Source of the DNA: Leptospira ilyithenensis
Lineage (GTDB): Bacteria; Spirochaetota; Leptospiria; Leptospirales; Leptospiraceae
Assembly (NCBI RefSeq): GCF_004771005.1
Contig: NZ_RQHV01000061.1
Span: 124,001 to 188,000, forward strand
Length of the DNA stretch: 64,000 nucleotides
Direction: 5' to 3'
The first letter of the stretch is position 1. Every line of letters begins with the position of its first letter. This document shows, piece after piece, positions 54,448-64,000 of this stretch. The translations under genes were made by a program, and so were the position numbers. The notes under the pieces are model-generated. The model made no database searches. It saw only the letters and a program-made list of their open reading frames with translations, and was not told where the DNA came from.

Positions 54448-56759
54448 TGATCGAAGATGCAGAGTTCCGCGAACTCTTTCAGATTGATAGTGATGAACAT
54501 ATTCAGAAAATAGAATCTGGTGTTTTAGAACTCGAATCTGATCCCAAAAACGCAGATGTATTAAAGACCATTTTCAGAGAAGCCCATAGCATGAAAGGTG
54601 CTGCAGGACTTCTCGGTCTGAAGGAAATCGAGGGTATCACTCACGTATTGGAAGATCAGCTTGGTAAACTCACCAAAGGTCTCACGGAGTACCGGGCAAG
54701 TGATGCGGATCGGATTTATTATACATTGGATATGCTGAAGCTTCTTGTTGAAGAAGCTGTGACCGGCAAGAAAGCGAATGTTGATTTGGCGAAGACCATC
54801 GCCGTTTTGAATGGTACGGAACAACTTGCTACTTCATCAGTACAATCTCAAGTTCGTTCTGCGGATAATACGGCTTCCCATAAGGAAATCGCTTCCCCAT
54901 TGAAAAATGAACCTTCATCGGAAAAACATTCGGATGCGAAGGAGGCCGAAAAAAAAGAAACCAAACCTTCCGTTAAAAAAATAGAACCTTCCAAATTCAA
55001 AATTGATACGATGCGGGTGGATCCCGTCAAACTGGATTCTTTGCTCAGTTATGCGGGAGAACTTACCGTTAGCAAGAACCGAATCCAAAAAAGAGCCACA
55101 GAGATTTTCGATCTGCTTTTTCTTGCGGAAGATCAGACGAAACAATGGAATGATAAAAAGAAATTATTTTCGGAATGGGAAAGATATGCAAAACAGTTTC
55201 AACTCCCTCCCAGTTTTTTAGAATCCATCCGTTCTCTTCATGCGGACGAAAAAAGAAAATGGGACGGATTTGCTCAAAAACTCTCCTCCTTAAAAGTAAA
55301 ATCCATCCAAGACTCCGCCAAGCTGGATTTGATCGCACAAAAAATGGAAGAGGGGATACAAAATGTACGGCTTCTTCCTCTGTCTTCCGTGTTTGATATT
55401 TTTCCAAGAACCGTTCGGGATATGAGTCGTGAATTGGGGAAGGAAGTTTACCTAACGCTGGAAGGCGGAAATGTCACTGCGGACAAATTGGTGATCGAAG
55501 AATTGAAAGATCCTTTGATGCATCTACTTAGAAATTCCTTGGATCATGGAATTGAAACGAGAGAAGAAAGAGAAAAGGAAAACAAACCGAACCCTGCTCG
55601 TATCCGAGTGGGAGGAAAACAAGTCAACAATGCAATCTGGATCGAGATAGAAGATGACGGTCATGGTTTGGATGTAAATAAAATCAAAGCCCGTGCCATA
55701 CAAAAGGAAATTTATACGGAAGAAGAAGTGAATTCTTTTTCCGAGACGGAAATACAGGAAATCATCTTTCACCCCGGTTTTTCCACAAGAGAGCAAGTAA
55801 CAAATGTTTCCGGGCGTGGAGTGGGGATGGATGTGGTTAAGTCCTTTGTGGAAAAATTCAAAGGATCCATCACGATTGATTCCACATTTCATTTGGGAAC
55901 CAAGTTTACATTAAAACTTCCGATCAATTTCAGTACAAATCATGTTTTGATCATCCATCTGAACGGATGGAAATACGGAATTCCAACCGAACACATTGAT
56001 CAAAGTTTATTCATCAGACCGGAACAAATTCTATCCGTAGAAGGCAAACCCGCGATATCATTGGGAGACGAACCGATCAGATTGGTTTATCTGAATGATT
56101 ATCTTCCACTCAGATATCCGAAAGAAACAAATTCCAAATCAAACAAAAATTTATCCTGTATGGTTCTTCGTTATAATGGGGAAAAGCTTGCGATTATCAT
56201 CGATTCCATTTTGGATAAGCAGGAAATTCTTTTGAAACCGTTCACAGGGATCCTGGAAAACGTTCCCAAACTTGCGGGAACCACCATACTTGAGTCAGGT
56301 GAGATATGCTATATGATTCAGGTTCCCGAACTCTTGAACGATGTAAAAGGAAAATCTGCGGATCATTCCCGGGTCTTCGATGAAACGCAATCAAAAACGG
56401 CAAAAACCATTTTGATTGCGGAAGACAGTTTGATCACAAGGGCGCAGATACAAAGGATATTGGAAGAAAACGGATATCAGGTTGTTACTGCGGTTGACGG
56501 GCAAGATGCATTCGAAAAATTTCTGAAATCGGATTTTTCTCTGGTCATTACCGATGTGGAGATGCCCAAAAAAGACGGAATCACTCTTGTCAGAAATATA
56601 AGAGAAACAAAAGATACTCCAATCATCGTTTTAACTAGTCTTGGTTCCGAGGAACAAATTCAAAATGGAAAAAACGCCGGTGCAAATAGCTATTTAATTA
56701 AATCCCAATTTGATCAAAACGTGCTCTTACATACAGTAGAAAGACTACTCGCAGAATAA
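54444..56759 (+). CDS. cheA: Hybrid chemotaxis kinase CheA with C-terminal receiver domain
   Basis: A 771-residue kinase. The Hpt domain has the phosphorylated His48 in [15 protein letters not shown] linker of Lys/Ser/Glu-rich sequence (about 130-190) leads to the dimerisation/kinase core: [18 protein letters not shown] (N box), [11 protein letters not shown] (G1) and [17 protein letters not shown] (G2). A CheW-like domain is at about 490-630. A full receiver at 650-771 starts [20 protein letters not shown] and has [12 protein letters not shown] and VLTSLGS. This is a FrzE-like hybrid. It begins in ATGA overlap with the MCP gene. No separate single-domain CheY is seen in the window. Confidence 0.95.
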   Translation: MMIEDAEFRELFQIDSDEHIQKIESGVLELESDPKNADVLKTIFREAHSMKGAAGLLGLKEIEGITHVLEDQLGKLTKGLTEYRASDADRIYYTLDMLKLLVEEAVTGKKANVDLAKTIAVLNGTEQLATSSVQSQVRSADNTASHKEIASPLKNEPSSEKHSDAKEAEKKETKPSVKKIEPSKFKIDTMRVDPVKLDSLLSYAGELTVSKNRIQKRATEIFDLLFLAEDQTKQWNDKKKLFSEWERYAKQFQLPPSFLESIRSLHADEKRKWDGFAQKLSSLKVKSIQDSAKLDLIAQKMEEGIQNVRLLPLSSVFDIFPRTVRDMSRELGKEVYLTLEGGNVTADKLVIEELKDPLMHLLRNSLDHGIETREEREKENKPNPARIRVGGKQVNNAIWIEIEDDGHGLDVNKIKARAIQKEIYTEEEVNSFSETEIQEIIFHPGFSTREQVTNVSGRGVGMDVVKSFVEKFKGSITIDSTFHLGTKFTLKLPINFSTNHVLIIHLNGWKYGIPTEHIDQSLFIRPEQILSVEGKPAISLGDEPIRLVYLNDYLPLRYPKETNSKSNKNLSCMVLRYNGEKLAIIIDSILDKQEILLKPFTGILENVPKLAGTTILESGEICYMIQVPELLNDVKGKSADHSRVFDETQSKTAKTILIAEDSLITRAQIQRILEENGYQVVTAVDGQDAFEKFLKSDFSLVITDVEMPKKDGITLVRNIRETKDTPIIVLTSLGSEEQIQNGKNAGANSYLIKSQFDQNVLLHTVERLLAE

Positions 56760-56763
56760 GCAA

Positions 56764-57795
56764 ATGACTGAAACCATCAAAGTATTAATAGTCGAAGACA
56801 ACCTGCTCATCCAAGCGGCTTATAAAAAAGCACTTTCATCAGTAGGCGGAATTGAAGTCGTAGCAACTGCTTCCAACGGAAAGGAAGGTGTTCAATTCGT
56901 TCACTCTGCCAATCCGGATGTAATTATATGTGATTTGAATATGCCTGTGATGGACGGATTCGAATTTACAAAGATCGTTATGGAGGAAAATCCAAAACCT
57001 ATCTTAATTATATCCGACCTGGTACAAAAAGAAGATGAAGTGAATATATTCAAAGTATTGCAGTTGGGCGCGGTCGAAGTATTACCCAAACCTAGAGTAG
57101 GCGGTGATATATCTTTGCTTGCGGAAGAATTGGGGCGTAGGGTAAAAATATTAAGCGGAGTGATCGTCTTTAAAAAAAGAAAACCGGAAGAAATCATAAC
57201 CGCTCACAATCCGGAAACATTCAATATCAATCAAAAATTCAAACTGCTTGTCATCGGTGCTTCCACCGGCGGCCCGCAAGCCTATTTGGAAATCCTGAAG
57301 GACATACCTGCGGGATTTCCTCTACCTATCGTATGCATTCAACATATAAGTACCGGTTTTTCCGAAAGTCTTGTGGATTGGTTAAAACAGGTTTCAAAAC
57401 TTAAAGTGGAAATTGTAAAAGAAAAGACAAGTTTGGAAAAAGGAAAGATATACTTTCCTTTGGATGATCATCATTTGGTGATTGATTCCGAAAATTTATA
57501 TGTCAATCAGGATCCCAGTTTCAAAGGACACAGACCTTCCGTGGATGTTTTATTCAAATCCGCATCCCAATCGTTCCATAATCAAGTGTTAGGTGTTTTG
57601 CTGACAGGAATGGGCGATGACGGAGCTCAAGGATTGAAAGAGATAAAAGACCATGGCGGTTATACGATCGCCCAGGATGAATCCAGTTCCGTAGTGTACG
57701 GAATGCCAAGAGTTGCTTTGGAAATAGGCGCTACAAAGGAAATCCTTCCTTTGAATCAGATAACACGTAGGTTATTGGAGTTATGCCATGTCTAA
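56764..57795 (+). CDS. cheB: Chemotaxis methylesterase CheB
   Basis: A 343-residue protein that removes methyl groups from chemoreceptors and deamidates them. The receiver domain (1-125) has VEDNLLIQAAY and the phosphorylated Asp57 in VIICDLNMPVMDG. The catalytic domain (about 155-343) has VIGASTGGPQAYLEIL with the nucleophile Ser, CIQHISTGF with the His and LTGMGDDGAQGLKEIKDHGG with the Asp. All three catalytic residues are present. It overlaps the next gene by 8 bases. Confidence 0.95.
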   Translation: MTETIKVLIVEDNLLIQAAYKKALSSVGGIEVVATASNGKEGVQFVHSANPDVIICDLNMPVMDGFEFTKIVMEENPKPILIISDLVQKEDEVNIFKVLQLGAVEVLPKPRVGGDISLLAEELGRRVKILSGVIVFKKRKPEEIITAHNPETFNINQKFKLLVIGASTGGPQAYLEILKDIPAGFPLPIVCIQHISTGFSESLVDWLKQVSKLKVEIVKEKTSLEKGKIYFPLDDHHLVIDSENLYVNQDPSFKGHRPSVDVLFKSASQSFHNQVLGVLLTGMGDDGAQGLKEIKDHGGYTIAQDESSSVVYGMPRVALEIGATKEILPLNQITRRLLELCHV

Positions 57796-59068
57796 AAAGA
57801 TTCTATTTGCCGAAGACAACTCCATACAAGGCGTAGTATTAAAACGGTTGTTGACAGCGCAGGGTTTTACAATCGCTTGGGGAAAAAACGGAAAAGAAGC
57901 GTTACATCTTCTGGAAACATTCAAACCGGATTTGATCATCACCGATGTTGAGATGCCGGAGATGGATGGATTCGAGTTCTGCCAGGTAGTCAAATCCCAT
58001 CCTGAAGATAAAAAAATCCCTTTGATCATTTGCTCATCGCTTTCCGAACCGGAAGATATCATTCGCGGAATCGAAGTAGGTGCCAACGGGTATGTCACCA
58101 AACCTTACGAAGAAACGTTTCTGATGTATAGGATCAATGCTTTATTAAACAATCCGATCGGGGATTCTGAAGAGGAAGCACCGGTTAACATCAATTATGC
58201 CGGTAGGGAATATCAGATCACTGCGGATAAGATGCATATTTTGCAGATGCTTCTTTCCATTTATGAAAATACGATCAAACAGAACAAAGAACTTATGGCC
58301 GCGCAAATCGAGATCACTCAGAAAGCCCAAGCCTTGGAAAAAAGTTTGGATGAGTCGGAACGTTTATTGAAAAATATTTTACCGGTTAAGATTGCGGATC
58401 GTTTGAAACACCACGGTTATGACGAGCCTGAATCATTTTCAAGCGTATCCGTATTATTTACCGATTTTAAAGGTTTTACGGATGTGGCGGAATTTCTTTC
58501 TCCGAAGGAACTTGTTGAACAATTGGATTTGTGTTTTGCCCAGTTTGATGCAATCACCGAGATGTACAATTTGGAAAAATTAAAGACAATCGGCGATTCT
58601 TATATGGCGGCGGGAGGACTCCCCGAAATCAATTTTACACATCCGGTCGACACGGTTCGCGCAGCTCTCGAGATTAAAGATTTTATGGATACAACGAAAT
58701 CCATTCGAATCAACCAAGGGTTGCCTTATTGGGAACTTAGAATCGGAATTCATTCGGGCCCCGTTGTTGCCGGTGTAATTGGTAATAAAAAATTTGCCTA
58801 TGATATGTGGGGTGATACTGTAAACACAGCAAGCCGAATGGAATCTTCCGGTGAAATAGGAAAGGTAAATATTTCCCGCGCCACTTATGAGTTGGTAAAG
58901 GATTTTTTTGATTGTGAATACCGTGGCAAAGTGGAGGCAAAAAACAAAGGCACAATCGATATGTTCTTTGTGGAAAGAATCAAACCTGATCTGGCTCGTG
59001 ATGCGGAAGGAAAAGTTCCCAATCAAAAATTTATGGAAATGTACAACAAAATCAAACCCCAGGAATAA
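57788..59068 (+). CDS. Receiver domain fused to class III adenylate/guanylate cyclase
   Basis: A 426-residue response regulator with a cyclase output. The receiver (1-125) has FAEDNSIQGVVLKRL and Asp53 in IITDVEMPEMDG. A coiled-coil-like linker follows at about 150-200 (MAAQIEITQKAQALEKS). The cyclase domain (about 215-400) has SVLFTDFKGFTDVAEFLS with the first metal Asp, LKTIGDSYMAAGG with the second Asp and a substrate-site Lys, and YDMWGDTVNTASRMESSG with the Asn-Arg transition-state pair. The Lys and Asp at the base-selecting positions favour ATP. It presumably makes cAMP in response to phosphorylation by the hybrid CheA. Confidence 0.93.
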   Translation: MSKKILFAEDNSIQGVVLKRLLTAQGFTIAWGKNGKEALHLLETFKPDLIITDVEMPEMDGFEFCQVVKSHPEDKKIPLIICSSLSEPEDIIRGIEVGANGYVTKPYEETFLMYRINALLNNPIGDSEEEAPVNINYAGREYQITADKMHILQMLLSIYENTIKQNKELMAAQIEITQKAQALEKSLDESERLLKNILPVKIADRLKHHGYDEPESFSSVSVLFTDFKGFTDVAEFLSPKELVEQLDLCFAQFDAITEMYNLEKLKTIGDSYMAAGGLPEINFTHPVDTVRAALEIKDFMDTTKSIRINQGLPYWELRIGIHSGPVVAGVIGNKKFAYDMWGDTVNTASRMESSGEIGKVNISRATYELVKDFFDCEYRGKVEAKNKGTIDMFFVERIKPDLARDAEGKVPNQKFMEMYNKIKPQE

Positions 59069-59080
59069 AATTTCTGATAT

Positions 59081-60055
<975 letters not shown>

Positions 60056-60060
60056 GTTTT

Positions 60061-60360
60061 TTATTTTTTGTAAATCTTTACAATGGTGTTGATTAGTTCT
60101 TTGAATTTAGGGTCTTTCAAAGAATAATAAACTTGGTTTGAAGACTTTCTTGAATCCAAAATTCCATTGTTTTTCATTTTGCTTAGGTGTTGAGACGCAG
60201 CTGATTGGCTTGTCCCTAACAATTCTACAAGTTGACCCACTGACTTTTCTTCCTTTGCGAGTGTGTAAAGGATAAGAAGTCTTATGGGGTGAGCGATACC
60301 TTGGATCCCCTTGATAGCAAGATCCAATTGTTGTTTTGTTAATTCTGTTTTTATTTTCAT
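60061..60360 (-). CDS. ArsR-type winged-helix transcriptional regulator
   Basis: A 99-residue repressor-type protein from ATG 60360; an in-frame ATG at 60417 would add 19 residues. It has QGIAHPIRLLILYTLAKEE and the recognition helix SQSAASQHLSKMKNNGILDS, then a wing SSNQVYYSLKD. The metal-binding ELCVCD motif of ArsR/SmtB is absent, so it may sense something other than metal, or redox. It is convergent with hldD. Its target is unknown. A weak promoter candidate lies upstream. Confidence 0.88.
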   Translation of the reverse strand: MKIKTELTKQQLDLAIKGIQGIAHPIRLLILYTLAKEEKSVGQLVELLGTSQSAASQHLSKMKNNGILDSRKSSNQVYYSLKDPKFKELINTIVKIYKK

Positions 60361-60451
60361 CTTTGGCGAATTCCAATATTCTCTTATGACGAATATACCC
60401 GCAAAGGGACTACGCATTTTTTTTTAGTTTGGAAAAAAATTTACTAAATTA

Positions 60452-60480
60452 AGTATAAATCGTACAAATCCCCAACTAAA
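60452..60480 (-). promoter_or_regulatory. Candidate promoter for the ArsR-type regulator
   Basis: Read on the minus strand, TTTAGT (60480-60475) and TATACT (60457-60452) are spaced by 17 bases. The -10 matches five of six consensus bases, the -35 only three. It sits in the 165-base gap between the SDR stop and the ATG at 60360. An AT-rich stretch follows it. Confidence 0.3.
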
Positions 60481-60525
60481 ATGGTATCTTTGTGAGTAGA
60501 ATCATAATTTCTAATATAGAATATG

Positions 60526-61293
60526 TTAAATCCTAACACCGCCGGAAATTTCTAGAACCACGCCTGTTACCAAATCATTTTCGATGATAAATTGAGCAGT
60601 TTGTGCAATTTCATCAGGTTCTCCCAGTCTTCCGATCGGGATCACGGATTTCCATTTTTCCAAAGCTTCGGGATTCATATCTTTCAAAACCATTTCCGTT
60701 CCGATAAAACCAGGTGCAATCCCTGCCACTCTGATTCCGAATCGGGAAAGTTCTTTCGACCATGTTATAGTCATTGCGGCTACACCGGCTTTTGCGGCGC
60801 TATAATTGGTTTGACCTGAATTGCCATGCATTGCGATCGAAGCAATCGGAATGATCACTCCTTTCTTTTGTTCAGCCATATGAGCGGCTGCTTCCCTTGC
60901 TGTTAAAAAAACACCTGTTAAGTTGACATCGATTACGGATTGCCATTGGTCGACCCCCATCTTTGCTTTGACTTTGCCTGTTTCTTTATCCACTCGAATG
61001 AGTAATCCGTCGCGTAAGATACCTGCATTTAAAATAGCGACGTCCAGTCTTCCAAACTGGGAGACGGACTCCGCAATCAAACGGACGCTATCTTCTTCTC
61101 GCGCCACATTGGCAACAATGCCGATCGTTTCGATTCCTTCTTTTTGAAATTCGGAAACAGTTGCATCCAATTTTTCCTTTTGAATGTCGGATAATATAAT
61201 CTTGGCACCTTGTTTTCCCAAACGATGCGCCATTGCTTTTCCAAGCCCACCGGCAGAACCGGTTACTAAAACACTTAAACCTTTTAATTCCAT
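60526..61293 (-). CDS. SDR family oxidoreductase (FabG-like 3-oxoacyl reductase)
   Basis: A classical SDR of 255 residues from ATG 61293; a TTG nine bases earlier is an alternative. Motifs are [19 protein letters not shown] for NAD(P), [11 protein letters not shown], the Ser in [13 protein letters not shown] and the Tyr-x3-Lys in [32 protein letters not shown] and GVVLEISGG close the family pattern. It probably reduces a 3-oxoacyl thioester or a similar ketone, although the substrate cannot be told. GGAGGG lies 2 bases before the ATG. Confidence 0.9.
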   Translation of the reverse strand: MELKGLSVLVTGSAGGLGKAMAHRLGKQGAKIILSDIQKEKLDATVSEFQKEGIETIGIVANVAREEDSVRLIAESVSQFGRLDVAILNAGILRDGLLIRVDKETGKVKAKMGVDQWQSVIDVNLTGVFLTAREAAAHMAEQKKGVIIPIASIAMHGNSGQTNYSAAKAGVAAMTITWSKELSRFGIRVAGIAPGFIGTEMVLKDMNPEALEKWKSVIPIGRLGEPDEIAQTAQFIIENDLVTGVVLEISGGVRI

Positions 61294-61620
61294 GCCCTCC
61301 AAACTAGAAAGACTATCATGAAAAGTCTAGGAAATTAGACGTTCGGTGTTTCCAAGCAAAGGTTTCTAGCGAAAATCGTTACAACGGGAGTAGGGGGCTT
61401 TGGCAAAAAGGCGAACTTATTGGAAGAAAATTCTAAAAAGCAACCGCTTCGATTTACAGCTAAAAGGCGGTGTGGTAAGTAGGACGCATTGGGTGGGGCG
61501 GGTGTAGTTCCCCACCCAAAAAGATCAGCTTTGCTGATGATTCTTCGAATACTTCTTTTTACTTCTATTGGCGTAAAAAGAAGGGGCGGGGATACCAGAA
61601 TCCCATCTAAACACTGCAAG
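61294..61620. other. Gene-free stretch with three close hairpins
   Basis: About 327 bases between the SDR start and the end of the next minus-strand gene; I see no convincing gene here. It holds three perfect inverted repeats in a row: GGGTGGGG/CCCCACCC (61491-61498 and 61510-61517), ATCAGC/GCTGAT (61524-61529 and 61533-61538), and CTTCTTTTTAC/GTAAAAAGAAG (61552-61562 and 61573-61583). A weaker AGACT/AGTCT lies at 61310-61328. It could be a dispersed repeat element, a terminator group or a small RNA. The SDR promoter should be on its left side. Confidence 0.55.
61491..61583. repeat. Cluster of three perfect inverted repeats
   Basis: Three stems with perfect arms of 8, 6 and 11 bases and loops of 11, 3 and 10 lie within 93 bases. 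The last is AT-rich with a T-run in its left arm and an A-run in its right arm, so it could end transcription in either direction. The first is GC-rich, unlike the surrounding DNA. Whether the set recurs elsewhere in the genome is not visible from this window. Confidence 0.6.
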
Positions 61621-62316
<696 letters not shown>

Positions 62317-62449
62317 TAGGAAATCCTGCTCAAATATCTATGGATGCATTATGATTATCGAACTTGCAATCCTTAAAACTGAGTTTAAGGGAAATTCACT
62401 CACCATTTTCTAAAATTTACCAATCTATTGGAAATAAAAGCAATTTCCA

Positions 62450-62479
62450 TTGACCAAACAGGCTCATTTAAAATAGTGT
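62450..62479 (+). promoter_or_regulatory. Candidate promoter of the tRNA-secE-nusG-rplK operon
   Basis: TTGACC at 62450-62455 is a good -35 box. A TAAAAT at 62469-62474 is only 13 bases away, and TAGTGT at 62474-62479 is spaced by 18 but is a poor match. The 216-base gap 62317-62532 must hold the promoter of the tRNAs; this is the best candidate seen. A GC-rich segment (62488-62519) lies between it and tRNA-Thr. Confidence 0.3.
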
Positions 62480-62529
62480 AAAAAACCTAGCCCTGCTTGG
62501 GAGCCCTGCGCTTTGGGTGGGAATTAGAA

Positions 62530-62604
<75 letters not shown>

Positions 62605-62610
62605 TGTAAT

Positions 62611-62684
<74 letters not shown>

Positions 62685-62728
62685 AAGAACGACGGAATTT
62701 CAAAGAAAAAGAGAATTTTAGGATCACG

Positions 62729-62917
62729 ATGAAAGCTACAAGTTTCATTCAAGAATGCAAAGCAGAACTAGAAAAAGTTCATTGGCCAACTCGCCAAGAA
62801 GTAGTTAGTTCTACAATTGTAGTCCTTGTAACAGTTATTATATTTTCAGTATTTTTATCTACATCAGATTATCTTTTTCTAAAACTTTTGAAATGGTTTT
62901 GGTCGGTAGCGGCGTAG
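62729..62917 (+). CDS. secE: Preprotein translocase subunit SecE
   Basis: A 62-residue single-span SecE, the usual short form outside enterobacteria. The amphipathic helix [20 protein letters not shown] is the conserved cytoplasmic SecE signature. The membrane segment is about residues 24-45 ([19 protein letters not shown]). It stabilises SecY in the translocon. It starts 44 bases after tRNA-Trp with AGGA about 8 bases upstream, and nusG follows 20 bases after its stop. Confidence 0.97.
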   Translation: MKATSFIQECKAELEKVHWPTRQEVVSSTIVVLVTVIIFSVFLSTSDYLFLKLLKWFWSVAA

Positions 62918-62937
62918 GGAACGGGATTCAGTCACCA

Positions 62938-63492
62938 ATGAGCGAGTCTGCGGAAAAAAAATGGTATGTCCTTCAGACCTATTCGGGTCATGAAAATAAG
63001 GTCAAAACCAATATTGAAAAAATGGTTCAACAACAAAAGTTGGAGGATCAGATTTTCTCAGTAAAGATTCCTTCGATGGACGTTGCTGAGATGAAGAACG
63101 GTAAAAAGAAAGTAACCAAGAAAAAACTTATGCCTGGTTACGTGTTAGTTGAAATGAACATGACTGACGATTTGAGATTCAAAATTCAAAATCTTCCGTC
63201 GGTTTCAACGTTTGTTGGTGGAAAAGGAAAAGGCCCTGAACCTTTGTCTTTGGATGAGATCAAAAATCTATTCAGCGACGTAGGTGATGTGGAATCGGAA
63301 GAAGTCTCCCGCCCTCGTTTCCTTTTCAAAGTTGGTGAAACTTTAAAAATCATCGATGGTCCGTTTGCCAATTTCAGTGGGCTTGTGGATGAAATTTTTC
63401 CTGACAAGGGAAGATTACGTGTAAGAGTAGAGATCTTCGGGCGTTCAACCCCTGTCGAACTAGATTACTTACAAGTAAAATCAGAACCGTAA
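62938..63492 (+). CDS. nusG: Transcription termination/antitermination factor NusG
   Basis: A 184-residue protein from ATG 62938. An in-frame extension upstream to 62893 overlaps secE and is not typical. The NGN domain has [38 protein letters not shown] and [16 protein letters not shown]. The KOW domain is [20 protein letters not shown] then [20 protein letters not shown]. It binds RNA polymerase and links it to Rho or ribosomes. Followed by rplK after 32 bases. Confidence 0.97.
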   Translation: MSESAEKKWYVLQTYSGHENKVKTNIEKMVQQQKLEDQIFSVKIPSMDVAEMKNGKKKVTKKKLMPGYVLVEMNMTDDLRFKIQNLPSVSTFVGGKGKGPEPLSLDEIKNLFSDVGDVESEEVSRPRFLFKVGETLKIIDGPFANFSGLVDEIFPDKGRLRVRVEIFGRSTPVELDYLQVKSEP

Positions 63493-63524
63493 TAGATAGT
63501 TGTTAATTAAGGATTTTTAGCGAG

Positions 63525-63953
63525 ATGGCTGCAAAAAAAGTAGTAAAACAAATTAAACTCCAAGTGGAAGCAGGAAAAGCAAACCCAGCTCCTCCAGTTG
63601 GTCCCGCACTTGGACAAGCTGGTTTGAATATCATGGAATTTTGCAAACAATTCAATGAAAGAACCAAAGCTCAAATCGGACTTAAACTTCCTGTTGTTAT
63701 CACCGTATATACAGATAGAAGTTTTACTTTTGTTACAAAATCACCTCCTGCGGCGCTTTTGGTTCTCAAGACATTGGGAATTCCATCCGGTTCCGCAACA
63801 CCTCACTTAGTGAAGGTGGGAACCATCAAACGCGCACAATTAGAAGAAATTGCTAAAACAAAAATGGAAGATCTAAACGCAAACGACCTGAACGCAGCCG
63901 TGCAAATCATTGCAGGAACATGCCGTTCTATGGGCGTAAACGTAGAGCTCTAA
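63525..63953 (+). CDS. rplK: 50S ribosomal protein L11
   Basis: A 142-residue L11, the standard length. It begins with [20 protein letters not shown], then [20 protein letters not shown], and the C-terminal RNA-binding domain has [20 protein letters not shown] and [15 protein letters not shown]. It binds the 23S rRNA GTPase centre. rplA follows after 19 bases. Confidence 0.98.
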   Translation: MAAKKVVKQIKLQVEAGKANPAPPVGPALGQAGLNIMEFCKQFNERTKAQIGLKLPVVITVYTDRSFTFVTKSPPAALLVLKTLGIPSGSATPHLVKVGTIKRAQLEEIAKTKMEDLNANDLNAAVQIIAGTCRSMGVNVEL

Positions 63954-63972
63954 GGATTCTGGTAATCATAAA

Positions 63973-64000
63973 ATGAAACACGGTAAAAAATACATTCAAC
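63973..64000 (+). CDS. rplA: 50S ribosomal protein L1, 3' part outside the window
   Basis: The window ends nine codons into an ATG that follows rplK by 19 bases. The visible start MKHGKKYIQ is like the basic N-terminus of L1, and rplA is the expected neighbour in the L11-L1 operon. Identification rests mainly on gene order. Confidence 0.8.

Noticed and set aside
61335..61619. A 94-codon minus-strand open frame in the hairpin-rich gap
   Set aside because: Pro/Ser-rich translation with no recognisable domain; it covers the three inverted repeats and has no good ribosome binding site.

Overview
The window looks like a chromosomal segment from a spirochaete of the Leptospira group. It is AT-rich and holds a very large O-antigen (LPS) locus rich in family 2 glycosyltransferases. 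Further right come a hybrid CheA chemotaxis operon and a UbiD/APP1-like pair. It ends in tRNA-Thr, tRNA-Trp, secE, nusG, rplK and rplA, the usual bacterial order leading to rpoBC. Genus-level placement is inference from gene content and sequence style.

Region 1 (1-31410, all plus strand) is a tightly packed LPS operon. It opens with the 3' end of a DegT-type sugar aminotransferase and a GT-C-like membrane protein. Next come rfbF, rfbG and an rfbH that makes CDP-3,6-dideoxyhexose intermediates. The rfbH product carries an extra N-terminal MazF/PemK-like toxin domain and is preceded by a small overlapping antitoxin-like gene. After it come a YerE-like thiamine-diphosphate enzyme, an acylating acetaldehyde dehydrogenase, a 4-hydroxy-2-oxoacid aldolase and two SDR enzymes. 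Together these read as a pathway for a 4-C-branched 3,6-dideoxy sugar. The rest is glycosyltransferases (including GT2-GT4 and GT2-GT2 fusions), GT-C-like membrane proteins, an MBOAT/AlgJ-like O-acetylation pair and two methyltransferases.

Region 2 (31398-46707) is still surface polysaccharide but has mixed strand orientation and reads as a mosaic. It holds a GT4, a pair of CDP-paratose-2-epimerase-like SDRs with a GT2 and a membrane protein, and a 2-hydroxyacid dehydrogenase. It also holds several polyprenyl-phosphate-type GT2 enzymes close to GT39/GT-C-like proteins, including a GT2-GtrA fusion next to a membrane protein (a gtr-like module).

Region 3 (46751-60055) holds an APP1-like HAD phosphatase (minus strand) and a UbiD-family decarboxylase. 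A chemotaxis operon follows: cheR-TPR, a two-domain cheW, an MCP, a cheA with a C-terminal receiver, cheB, and a receiver-adenylate cyclase fusion. The heptose epimerase gene hldD comes directly after it.

Region 4 (60061-64000) holds an ArsR-type regulator, a FabG-like SDR, a 0.3 kb hairpin-rich gene-free stretch and an HATPase-like protein, all on the minus strand. The two tRNAs and the secE-nusG-rplK-rplA operon follow on the plus strand.
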